Source: a virus
Virus record (IMG/VR): IMGVR_UViG_3300021178_000007
Span: 1 to 39,353 of that record
Length of the DNA: 39,353 bases
Strand: one strand, 5' to 3'
Shown here: positions 31,177 to 38,173 of the stretch, piece after piece
Layout: each line of letters opens with the position of its first letter
Position numbering within the stretch: position 1 is the stretch's first letter
Made by a program: the position numbers and the translations under genes
Notes under the pieces: model-generated
Told to the model about the DNA's origin: nothing
The model's input: only the letters and a program-made list of their open reading frames with translations
The model's database searches: none

Positions 31177-31846
31177 TTAAATTGCTACCGAGAGCGTGCA
31201 ACGTAAGTTGACGATCCAGCTTGTGTTAGTGATATTGAATACTTGTGCCATTTTCCAACCGGCTGTCTGATAAAGTCTCAAACGTGGGCTGGCAATTTCT
31301 GGTGGTGCATAGATGAATTGAGCGGAATAACCGTCTAAATCAACCATGTCGTAGCTTTCTTGACCCGGCAAGAAGATGTTGTAAACATCAGCTCCGTTTG
31401 CAGAAGCAGCAGGAGAAATGGAACCAACTGAGGACAATAGGAAACGAATGTTTCTTACGGAACCCCATTCAGCTTGCAACAGATTACTGTTATTTGCGTA
31501 ATTGGCTACGTTGATAAATCCAAGCATTTGATCCAAGTCAGCGGACAGGTTTGTATGGCCTAAACCAAAAAACGCTGTACGTACTGGAGCAGTACCGAAT
31601 TTATTTTCGCCTTCAATCAAATCCTGTATGAACTGAGCATTAGCTGTACGTAATAAACGTACTGCTTTAGAACAGTCAAGAGGAGTGATGTTAGTTGGGT
31701 TGTCTCCGTTTGTACCTGATGTACAATTAATTGGAGGCGCTCCCCCTTCCATCATAGATCTTGCTAATTGATCTTCGGTTTCTCTTAAGGATTGTCCCAA
31801 AGTAGAAACGGCAGAATTTAGCACAGGATCTTCGTTGATAAGCATT
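31177..31846 (-). CDS. Major capsid protein, 3' exon
   Basis: This is the C-terminal 222 residues of an N4-gp56-like HK97-fold capsid protein. Recognisable parts are NEDPVLNSAVSTLGQSLRET, FIQDLIEGENKFGTAPVRTA, AEWGSVRNIRFLLSS, and ADVYNIFLPGQESYDMVDLD with the final W-x-V-N-L-R strand. The frame has a stop (TGA) just before the first ATG at 31845, so translation must come by joining to the upstream exon at 32595-32888 after splicing. The join lies within a few bases of 31843-31847. The two exons together give about 317 residues, a normal size for the family. Confidence 0.85.
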
Positions 31847-32604
31847 CATTCTGTTACTTTATGACCTAGTTACATCGTGCTACATTGCTCACAACTAGGC
31901 GGAGGGTCTTGTTATTCCCCTCTCAATGACTTTCGTCATTGTTCAGACTATCGCTTCAACCTCTCGGCTGTTTTTGGGCTTAGTCGTTGCGGCTACTCCA
32001 ACAGCATTCAGCTCTTTACATTTTATGTAAAAGTCCTGTCTGCGCTGTATTTCTTCAGGATATGTACCCAACTTCTTTGAATGGGCTAAAACCCATCCCA
32101 AGCACATTTCTTTAACCAATAGAGCTTGTTTTCTCTTTACGAGTAGGAAAGGTAATATTAGATCTATAACCTTCACAACATCATCCCTATTTGTAACAAC
32201 CCATCTAAACATGGGGTTTTGGTTTGGTCTATCCTGTCGAAAGCCTTCGTAGTATATTTTTCCGCATCCAAATGTTTCTTGAAGAAACTTCATTGGGTTT
32301 TCTTCTTTCATTCCCACACGGATTAAAGGAGCATGTAGAGGATTCGTTCTGTTTTGCATGGGTTTTGTTTTCGTCACACATATAGAACCTTCTCCATCTA
32401 TAAGCCCCGAACAATATGCTATTCGAAGCGTTTGCCTCTGGTTGCCTTGCATTTTTATCTCCTTTATGTTAGTCCCGTCACATACTAACATAATATTGAT
32501 TAAATGTTTAGGTTTTCCAAGTAATCACCAAAAATTTATAGCAGGCAATGTCATCTACCTGCTCTTGCAGAATCAAGTAAGTACCGTCAAGTTCTTACGC
32601 TGCA
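31847..32604 (-). ncRNA. Group I intron in the major capsid gene
   Basis: The capsid frame is interrupted by about 750 bases containing a homing endonuclease gene. Core-like elements on the minus strand are GTGACGGGACTAAC (R/P7-like, 32481-32468) before the endonuclease gene and GATAGTCTGAAC (S/P7'-like, 31952-31941) overlapping its stop. A GAAA-capped hairpin (31925-31940, P9-like) and CCTAGTT/AACTAGG (31865-31899) follow. At the 5' end a 9-pair stem joins 32563-32570 to 32600-32607. The exact splice sites are not settled; the coordinates use the in-frame choice ...CTTCT / AATGCTT. Confidence 0.75.
31943..32452 (-). CDS. LAGLIDADG homing endonuclease (intron-encoded)
   Basis: This 169-residue endonuclease starts at the ATG at 32452, which has AAAGGAG upstream; the frame is open further up. 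It carries a single LAGLIDADG motif near the start (SGLIDGEGSI) and a downstream VKRKQALLVKEM helix typical of the family, so it probably works as a homodimer. It cuts intron-less capsid genes and thereby spreads the intron. Its stop codon lies within the P7'-like intron element, an economical overlap often seen in such introns. Confidence 0.85.
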   Translation of the reverse strand: MQGNQRQTLRIAYCSGLIDGEGSICVTKTKPMQNRTNPLHAPLIRVGMKEENPMKFLQETFGCGKIYYEGFRQDRPNQNPMFRWVVTNRDDVVKVIDLILPFLLVKRKQALLVKEMCLGWVLAHSKKLGTYPEEIQRRQDFYIKCKELNAVGVAATTKPKNSREVEAIV

Positions 32605-32888
32605 AGAAGATTGGCACGGTCATTTAACCAATCTATACGGGCATCAATATCCAATGCAGTCAATTGCTGCGCTGGAGGATCTACAATTCCATTACCAAGT
32701 GGTACAGGAGCTGTAAGTAAGTTCTGATATCTACGTCTGCGTAGAATATCTCCAGCCTGTTGATCCATAGTTATAGGATATCCCATAGTTGTATGAATCA
32801 AATCAGGCATAGGACGAGCAAGCAATTTCATGCTCAACTGTTGTTGTACAGCTGGAGGCAGAATGCTTGTTGTTGTAGGACCTGACAT
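32595..32888 (-). CDS. Major capsid protein, 5' exon
   Basis: This is the N-terminal part (97 codons before a stop) of the capsid protein: a helical N-arm (LPPAVQQQLSMKLLARPMPD), then PITMDQQAGDILRRRRYQNL and PPAQQLTALDIDARIDWLND, which match the first beta strands of the N4-gp56 family. Homology to the family ends near W84-N86 (DWLND...). The last few residues and the TAA at 32595 are probably intron read-through. The scaffold gene lies directly upstream, as usual. A hairpin covers the ribosome binding site. Confidence 0.85.
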   Translation of the reverse strand: MSGPTTTSILPPAVQQQLSMKLLARPMPDLIHTTMGYPITMDQQAGDILRRRRYQNLLTAPVPLGNGIVDPPAQQLTALDIDARIDWLNDRANLLAA

Positions 32889-32910
32889 TGTCTTAACCTC
32901 ATGTTAAGAC
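32889..32910 (-). promoter_or_regulatory. Hairpin with the capsid ribosome binding site in its loop
   Basis: On the minus strand GTCTTAAC-ATGAG-GTTAAGAC is a perfect 8-base-pair stem ending one base before the capsid ATG. The Shine-Dalgarno GAGG lies at the loop/stem border and would be partly hidden. It may set or time capsid translation relative to scaffold. Confidence 0.5.
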
Positions 32911-32914
32911 GAAG

Positions 32915-33634
32915 TCACTTTCGAGCTGCTGCTAGAGTTTCCTTCCAGAGTGAATTTCGCATCTCTTTAGTCATAGTTGAGTTCGAAAGTTTAGCCGCTA
33001 CGGTTACAGCTTCGGATCTTACGCCTAGGCTTCCGGTTTTAGGCTTTCCTTCCTTATCATCAACTCGCTTTTGTTCCTGGGATACAGGCTTATCTTTCAC
33101 AGCTTTTGAAGCTAAATCAGCTTGGTAAGCGGCGCTCTTTTTTATGAGGTTATAAACCTTTCTCAAAGGATTTTTAGCAGTCTCAACAGCCTCTCGATTG
33201 TCTTCGTCTGATTTTATATATTTTTCAATATTTTCAGGCGTAACAACGTCTCTAAAGTCTGAGAATTCCGTAGCAGTCTCAAGTATTTGAATCTTTTGAT
33301 CTTTTTGGGCTAGTTGTTGCTCATATCCGCTTAATTTTTTGTTGAACGAATTTAGAGCTTTTACAAGCTTTTTTCCGTCTGGAAATTCTTCTTGTTCTAG
33401 CTGTCTATAATCAAAGTCTTCTTCCTGCGGTTGTTGAGGCTTCTGCATCGTTTGCGCTTGTTGATACATCTGCTTTTCAAGTTCCCGCTCTTTCTGAGCC
33501 TGCCAAAGTTCTCGCTCTAAGCGCTCTTTAGCCTGTCGAAGCTCTGCAAAACTTTCTTGCGGAGACTTCTTTTCATGTGTTGTTTCAGCCTGGTCGACCA
33601 CTTCAGGTGCTTGGGTCTCTACTGTTGAACTCAT
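32915..33634 (-). CDS. Capsid scaffolding protein
   Basis: This protein has 239 residues from the ATG at 33634, chosen because AAAGGAAAAAC lies before it. Highly charged and helical: an acidic N-terminal tail, a coiled coil with REL..QKERELEKQMYQQAQTM, a central FPDGKKLVKALNSFNKKL region and a basic C-terminus (LSNSTMTKEMRNSLWKETL), the end that binds the capsid protein in many phages. Encoded immediately before the capsid gene. It has the composition and position of a scaffold; no protease motif is seen. Confidence 0.8.
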   Translation of the reverse strand: MSSTVETQAPEVVDQAETTHEKKSPQESFAELRQAKERLERELWQAQKERELEKQMYQQAQTMQKPQQPQEEDFDYRQLEQEEFPDGKKLVKALNSFNKKLSGYEQQLAQKDQKIQILETATEFSDFRDVVTPENIEKYIKSDEDNREAVETAKNPLRKVYNLIKKSAAYQADLASKAVKDKPVSQEQKRVDDKEGKPKTGSLGVRSEAVTVAAKLSNSTMTKEMRNSLWKETLAAARK

Positions 33635-33676
33635 GTTTTTCCTTTGAGATTGGCGAGATCTCATATTGCGCCTTGA

Positions 33677-33696
33677 AGTGAAAATTTTATTTCACT
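33677..33696. promoter_or_regulatory. AGTGAAA-N6-TTTCACT inverted repeat before the scaffold gene
   Basis: A perfect 7-base inverted repeat in the divergent gap between scaffold (-) and the 33754 gene (+). The half AGTGAAA/TTTCACT also occurs before the fibre gene at 16271. A site for a late regulator or part of a promoter. Confidence 0.4.
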
Positions 33697-33753
33697 ATCC
33701 TTCGTATATATCAAATTTTAATTTATCTACAACAAATTTTTTAAAAGGATTCA

Positions 33754-33936
33754 ATGTCAAAAGAACTAGAAACAATGACTTACATGATGGCAGCTGAAAA
33801 GATGGGAAATCTAATCTTTACGATGGAAAATACTCTTGAGTTTCTGATAGAATACCAAGTCAAACCTGATGAAGAAGTGAAAAAGGCTTTGATTCCTCTG
33901 GTTGAAAAATTTAAAAAATGGACTTCAAATGAATGA
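33754..33936 (+). CDS. Hypothetical small helical protein
   Basis: This 60-residue protein is encoded at the start of a three-gene plus-strand island between scaffold and the alpha-CTD-like gene. It is mostly one or two amphipathic helices (MENTLEFLIEYQVKPDEEVKKAL) with a basic end. AAAAGGA precedes the ATG. It overlaps the next gene by eight bases. Confidence 0.5.
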   Translation: MSKELETMTYMMAAEKMGNLIFTMENTLEFLIEYQVKPDEEVKKALIPLVEKFKKWTSNE

Positions 33937-34093
33937 TACACGGCATTGGACTATACATGCAGAATTTATTGTTTTGCTAATGACGTTACTTGGAGGTTTT
34001 TATCTTCTAGATGGAAAAATAGAGCGCCAAGGAGAAAGAACTGATAAATTATATGAAATGTTCATAGATCTCATTAAAGATGGTAAGAAATAA
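33929..34093 (+). CDS. Membrane-anchored microprotein
   Basis: This protein has 54 residues from ATG 33929. The N-terminus MNDTRHWTIHAEFI leads into a membrane helix (VLLMTLLGGFYLLDG), and a charged helix ends FIDLIKDGKK. The ending matches that of the next gene (LELLKEGRK), and the overall design matches 8532 and 16560. Function unknown. Confidence 0.55.
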   Translation: MNDTRHWTIHAEFIVLLMTLLGGFYLLDGKIERQGERTDKLYEMFIDLIKDGKK

Positions 34094-34288
34094 ATGAAGG
34101 AAGAATCAAAACAAAGTTTTATAAAAAACCACGCTGACACAATAGCTATAATAGGTGTTAACTTAGCTGCCATGGCTATTTTGACAACCATGTGGATATC
34201 CAATTCTCATAGGATTGATGCTTGCAATTCTAGGATAGATGCAACTTATCAAATTATATTAGAACTTTTGAAAGAAGGTAGGAAATAA
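34094..34288 (+). CDS. Membrane-anchored microprotein
   Basis: This is a 64-residue protein that starts directly at the stop of its upstream neighbour (TAAATG). After FIKNHADTIAII, similar to KKYAETIVIV in the 8532 product, comes a membrane helix (GVNLAAMAILTTMWI) and a helical tail with a repeated RIDAxxSRIDAT pattern. It ends convergent with the alpha-CTD-like gene. Confidence 0.55.
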   Translation: MKEESKQSFIKNHADTIAIIGVNLAAMAILTTMWISNSHRIDACNSRIDATYQIILELLKEGRK

Positions 34289-34289
34289 T

Positions 34290-34859
34290 TCAATGTCCTC
34301 TTCTATCACCTAACAATTTAGAAAGCTTAGAGATCAAGTATAAAATCTCATTATCCGTCCAGTTATTATAATCCGTTCTGATAAATTTTTTTCCGTACTT
34401 AGGTTCTTTGACTTCTTCTGGAAAACGCAACGAAAATCCCAAATCTTCAATATATTTTTGTATTTCATCTATGCTTTCTTTTCCGAGATTCCTATATTTT
34501 ATCAATTCAGATACTGAAAAATTATTAAAATCTTTTAGATACCTGAGTTTTTCTACATGAGAACAGACATTTTTTATTCTTACACCCAAGGTTGTCTCTG
34601 AAATTAAGGTAAGAGGAGTTTTTGGATTTAGGTGAAGTCCAATTGATTGAACTGATTTTTGTATGATATTTTTCACCTGAGGAGGACTTTTATTTATCTT
34701 TTCTGAAATCCTTTTAAAGTTTAATTTTTCTCTATAATGTAATAGTAAAGTTTTTCGTTGTAAATGATTTATAAATAAACAATTTGAAAATTCTTTAGAT
34801 AATATAAAATCTTGTATCGACTTGGAAATTTCTATCATATGAGGATAACATGATAACAT
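34290..34859 (-). CDS. Sigma-4-like HTH joined to an RNA polymerase alpha-CTD-like domain
   Basis: This is a 189-residue protein. Residues 33-75 resemble sigma-factor region 4: LQRKTLLLHYREKLNFKRIS, then KINKSPPQVKNII as helix-turn-helix. Residues 89-145 closely follow the alpha C-terminal domain of RNA polymerase: LGVRIKNV.., a helix, then SVSELIKYRNLGKESIDEIQ and KYIEDLGFSLRF, including the N/K-L-G-x-x-S helix-hairpin-helix core. The last 40 residues are helical and basic. This could target host polymerase to late promoters or compete with alpha. The start is uncertain (ATG 34859 or 34838). It lies in the late operon before the scaffold. Confidence 0.7.
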   Translation of the reverse strand: MLSCYPHMIEISKSIQDFILSKEFSNCLFINHLQRKTLLLHYREKLNFKRISEKINKSPPQVKNIIQKSVQSIGLHLNPKTPLTLISETTLGVRIKNVCSHVEKLRYLKDFNNFSVSELIKYRNLGKESIDEIQKYIEDLGFSLRFPEEVKEPKYGKKFIRTDYNNWTDNEILYLISKLSKLLGDRRGH

Positions 34860-34874
34860 TTAATTCGTATAAAG

Positions 34875-35303
34875 TTAAACAACTTTTCCATCAACCAAAT
34901 AATCTTCGATTTTATCAATTTTGCCGGAGACATATTTTTTAAGATCACTTACATAATCTGCATCGAATTCACTAGGATTATTTAATACATAAGCAAGCGT
35001 CTCTTTCTTAGGAATACACCACTCAAAAGTTACTTTCCCACCATCTTCTACCGACCAAAGGTAATGATCCTCTGTTTGATAAGGGCTTGGTCTTGTTCTT
35101 CTGCATTGGTAATTTGGAGCATATTGTTCGCCCTGAGGCTGAAACCAAAAATGGATGTAGTATTTTCCTCTAGTACCTTGATCGTAGTTCTTTTGTACGA
35201 TGTTATTTATAACATGCACGATTCTTCTTTGGGCATATTTTAGCATTTCGCCAACTTCTACGCCGTCTATTTCTTTGTGAAGAATCTGAGCTATTTTACT
35301 CAT
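34875..35303 (-). CDS. Hypothetical protein of the portal-capsid region
   Basis: This is a 142-residue soluble protein with a helical N-terminus, then a beta part with aromatic residues (YYIHFWFQPQGEQYAPNY, HYLWSVEDGGKVTFEWCIP) and a helical end. Its ATG directly follows the stop of the 35304-35438 gene. Its place between portal and scaffold suggests an assembly role, but no family is recognised. Confidence 0.55.
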   Translation of the reverse strand: MSKIAQILHKEIDGVEVGEMLKYAQRRIVHVINNIVQKNYDQGTRGKYYIHFWFQPQGEQYAPNYQCRRTRPSPYQTEDHYLWSVEDGGKVTFEWCIPKKETLAYVLNNPSEFDADYVSDLKKYVSGKIDKIEDYLVDGKVV

Positions 35304-35438
35304 TTACTTAATCATTTTAGCGCCACCCATATAGAGCGAACGATTACTATTTGAAGATGCCTGTTGAGGCTTAGAAACGTAACCCTTTGGTTTAGTTAGT
35401 TTGGAAAGTTTCTTGATTTGAGGACGAATCATTGTCAT
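35304..35438 (-). CDS. Small basic protein (44 residues)
   Basis: This frame is packed exactly between neighbours: the ATG at 35438 follows the upstream TAA without a gap and its own TAA abuts the next ATG. The product is basic (IRPQIKKLSKLTKPKG) with a serine/asparagine linker and a C-terminal GGAKMIK. Possibly a small DNA-binding virion protein. Confidence 0.55.
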   Translation of the reverse strand: MTMIRPQIKKLSKLTKPKGYVSKPQQASSNSNRSLYMGGAKMIK

Positions 35439-35654
35439 TTAACCACCATGTTTTTTCATATGCATGTGAGCTTTATGAAGATCTTCTTTTGAATGCTTCT
35501 TTGAAGAACCATGAGGTTGTACATTTAATGCTTTTTTTTCTGATGTACTCATATTGTGCAAATGTAAAGTTCTTTTTACTTTTGGTTTACCTTTATATGG
35601 TTTTCCATGTTCATCTTTTCTCAATTCTTTTAGATCTTTTTTTGTAATATTCAT
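35439..35654 (-). CDS. Histidine- and lysine-rich small protein
   Basis: This is a 71-residue, extremely basic protein with many histidines, especially at the end (HKAHMHMKKHGG). The motif MNITKKDLKELRKDEHGKPYKGKP contains a DEHG turn. It could bind DNA or metal. It is one of four small genes in tandem between portal and the 34875 gene. Confidence 0.55.
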   Translation of the reverse strand: MNITKKDLKELRKDEHGKPYKGKPKVKRTLHLHNMSTSEKKALNVQPHGSSKKHSKEDLHKAHMHMKKHGG

Positions 35655-35656
35655 AA

Positions 35657-35836
35657 TTAACCCATATTCTTTTTGTTAGCCACTGCGCCGTCTGTTCCCT
35701 GACGATTATAAGACTCTTGCAAAGGCAAAGGAGGCTTTCCACCTGGAGGAGTAAACCTAGGTCTTGTATCTGAAAGATTGTTGTTTTTAGGAACAAAAGG
35801 CTTTTTAGCCTCTGGAATTATCTTAATATTTGGCAT
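35657..35836 (-). CDS. Proline-rich small protein
   Basis: This protein starts at the ATG at 35836, preceded by AAGGATATAT. A start at 35893 is in frame but less well placed. The 59 residues are rich in Pro, Lys and Asn (IPEAKKPFVPKNNN, FTPPGGKPPLPLQESY), so probably disordered. It belongs to the small-gene group next to the portal. Confidence 0.5.
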   Translation of the reverse strand: MPNIKIIPEAKKPFVPKNNNLSDTRPRFTPPGGKPPLPLQESYNRQGTDGAVANKKNMG

Positions 35837-35896
35837 ATATATCCTTTTAGATGTGGCTTGAGAAAATATCTCTAAATTGTGCAGCCACGACACTTG

Positions 35897-36109
35897 TTAT
35901 TTATTCGACATCTTTTCACGAGTATAAGGCTTATGTGCCAAAGACTTCGCGTCATGATGGTCAATCTTTTTCCTTACTTGCTCATAGCTATTGCTAGCTC
36001 CCGCAGGTGGTTTTGGATCGTGGTTTTCTTTGATCTTTACAAAGTCAGTTCCGGAATTTCCGTGACCTTCTCTTCCACCCATTGATGTATTTTTATGACT
36101 GTGGGCCAT
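35897..36109 (-). CDS. Histidine-rich small protein
   Basis: This 70-residue, hydrophilic, histidine- and glycine-rich protein (MAHSHKNTSMGGREGHGNSG, then VRKKIDHHDAKSLAHKPY) overlaps the portal gene by 17 bases. Its composition is close to that of the 35439-35654 product. Small phage proteins of this type are often in the virion; nothing here proves it. Confidence 0.5.
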   Translation of the reverse strand: MAHSHKNTSMGGREGHGNSGTDFVKIKENHDPKPPAGASNSYEQVRKKIDHHDAKSLAHKPYTREKMSNK

Positions 36110-38117
36110 TTTTAACCTCTTGTTGTTTCAACTGTTTTTCATCTTCACGATTTCTAATATTTTCTATCAAGCTAAAAACCTTTACAAAGTCATCTATTCC
36201 CATAGATTCAACTTCTTTAGCGGCTTTTACCTTATCTAGGATTGCTAGATTCTTCATATGCTCGGATTCATTAAGCTTAGTCATTATGGAAAACTGTTCT
36301 AATTGTCCTTTCTGTGTTCTTTCTTCAGCTAATGCCCTGTCACTCATGGCCTTTGATTGTAGGCTTTCGTTGACAATCTGTTGGTTCTGCATTTGCAGTT
36401 GAGCCATCTGTTGCTCTTGCTGTTGCTGAGCTTGTTGCTGCTGTTGAATTGCCTGAACAAGCTTGTCTTTGTCTTGTATGACGAGATCTTCCAACAATTG
36501 ATCTGGAGGTATTGGCAATCCATCTTTCCAAAGTGTGTACTTCTGTAAGAACGAAAGTTGTTTTGTAGTGGCTGTAAGAGGAGCATTTGAGATTACAGCA
36601 TCATATTTCTGGAAGGATTTATCTCGGAACTCATTAGTGGGTTCCTCTTGGATCATCTTTTTTATCTTTCCGAGTGTATAGTTCTTTTGAATAAGCGCCC
36701 AATGTAATCTGCCCGCATTACGCTGGCTAAGATCAAGGTTGTCGAATAGCTCTTGGAGCGTGGTGAGAGCCGCTCCTTGACGGAGTTGCTCTGTGATACC
36801 GACATCACTATCCTCGGCCTGACCCAAAAGTTCTGGGGTAACTCCAGCATTTGATTGTATATCCTGTTTCAGAAGTTCTGTAACATTGAAATTAGCCGGG
36901 TTAATATTTGCGCCTGGCTTGTCTACGATAGCTTGTAAACGACCTTTTTTAAAGAATCTTACCTTTCCAGGCCCAACTTTGAAAGCATCTTGGTCATCAA
37001 TGAGGGCATCTTCCTCAACATCCACCCCAGAGAATTGAGCTGCGAGGAGGTCCATTTCAAGCTGTTTTCTGTAGTTATACAAATACTGAGGGTCGCGAAT
37101 ATTTCGTATAATACCTTGATAGCGGAACGAATAATTATTGTTAGCAAGATCGTGATACCCCACAAAAGGAGTGAAAGGATAAAGATCAATCCCAAGAGGA
37201 TTAGGACCGTCATAAAAACAGGTGTTGTTAACAATAATTGCAAGATTGACAGTCGGCACCTTCTCTTTAACTACTACTACTTGGGGAAATTGGACTTTCA
37301 TCCTGTCCATTTCTTCTTTTGTCAAATCAACTTCAGTTGACTCATACGTGTCAGGATCAACGACAAATGTACCCATTCTTTCACTTAAGTACCAGTATTC
37401 ATCGTATGCTAAAAAGTCTTTACGTCGGATATTGTATTGCTGCGGCATGAAAGTAAATTTGGTATCGAAATATGCCTGATCATTAAGCATATCAATATCG
37501 TGCTCTCTGCCTTTAAGCATTTGCTTGACTTGAGCTTTATGCAAGTATTTGCGCGTTCTTATAAACTGACAATCGGAAAGATCCATTTCACGCCAAAATG
37601 CATCCATCATCACCATATCAGCACTAAAGCACTCTGTTCTTAAGTCACCGCATATAGGATCACGTCTGTAATCTATCCAGGAGTGCATCAAAGCAAGTCC
37701 AGTAATTCCGGCAGCTTCTTTAAAACAATTACTTACTTGATTGTAAGTGTCATCGAAATAATAGGCGGATTGTATAACTTTTGTAGCCTGAGAAGCTGTA
37801 TGATCGCTAGATCCATGCACAGGAATCATTTGAGTAGCTTTTCTATGCTGTCTTTGACGACCGCATACCATATTTACTACTGGCATGGAAGCATTGAATA
37901 CGTATTTTTGATGCTCGTAGTTGAGCCCAGAATAAAGATTTAGGTACCTTTGATCACCAAGATAGACTTTTCTATCAATCAATTGTTCCCAGAAATACAA
38001 TTGCCAAGCGGAAAGATTCTGTTGGTAGCGTTCGTCTGCTTCTGCGACTATATCGCGCTTTCCGTCTTGATAGTAGCCTTGATATATATTCGGAACAACT
38101 TGAGAGCGTTCCAGCAT
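36093..38117 (-). CDS. Portal protein, P22-like
   Basis: This 674-residue protein forms the dodecameric DNA channel at one vertex of the head. The family pattern is clear: a WEQLIDRKVYLGDQRYLN... region, N-x-x-x-P-x-V-N-M-V-C-G-R-Q-R-Q-H-R (about 80-97), the T-E-C-F-S-A-D-M-V-M-M-D strand, the FTPFVGYHDLANNNYSFRYQ loop, and DIQSNAGVTPELLGQAE before the long helical barrel end. The C-terminus is a glutamine-rich coiled coil (QQQQAQQQQEQQM), a P22-type barrel. Location directly after TerL is standard. A clear start with a ribosome site is not seen at 38117. Confidence 0.85.
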   Translation of the reverse strand: MLERSQVVPNIYQGYYQDGKRDIVAEADERYQQNLSAWQLYFWEQLIDRKVYLGDQRYLNLYSGLNYEHQKYVFNASMPVVNMVCGRQRQHRKATQMIPVHGSSDHTASQATKVIQSAYYFDDTYNQVSNCFKEAAGITGLALMHSWIDYRRDPICGDLRTECFSADMVMMDAFWREMDLSDCQFIRTRKYLHKAQVKQMLKGREHDIDMLNDQAYFDTKFTFMPQQYNIRRKDFLAYDEYWYLSERMGTFVVDPDTYESTEVDLTKEEMDRMKVQFPQVVVVKEKVPTVNLAIIVNNTCFYDGPNPLGIDLYPFTPFVGYHDLANNNYSFRYQGIIRNIRDPQYLYNYRKQLEMDLLAAQFSGVDVEEDALIDDQDAFKVGPGKVRFFKKGRLQAIVDKPGANINPANFNVTELLKQDIQSNAGVTPELLGQAEDSDVGITEQLRQGAALTTLQELFDNLDLSQRNAGRLHWALIQKNYTLGKIKKMIQEEPTNEFRDKSFQKYDAVISNAPLTATTKQLSFLQKYTLWKDGLPIPPDQLLEDLVIQDKDKLVQAIQQQQQAQQQQEQQMAQLQMQNQQIVNESLQSKAMSDRALAEERTQKGQLEQFSIMTKLNESEHMKNLAILDKVKAAKEVESMGIDDFVKVFSLIENIRNREDEKQLKQQEVKNGPQS

Positions 38118-38173
38118 CCCACTAGTGATAAACCACCTCTCATATTAAAATATCCTTTATACATATAAAGCTA

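Noticed and set aside
32583-32599. A second possible group I P1 (GTAAGAACT with GGTACTTAC) with a P10 (GTCA/TGAC) to an exon starting at about 31863.
   Set aside because: The pairing is good, but this 5' exon would include the TAA at 32595 and the 3' exon would include further stops, so no intact capsid protein would result.
32358-32627. A plus-strand open frame across the intron.
   Set aside because: It is antisense to the homing endonuclease and capsid exon, without ribosome site or domain.
35201-35216. Inverted repeat ATGTTAT-TT-ATAACAT, similar to the TATAAC operator.
   Set aside because: It lies inside the 34875-35303 coding sequence, is built from the half-sites in the reverse order and has no promoter nearby.
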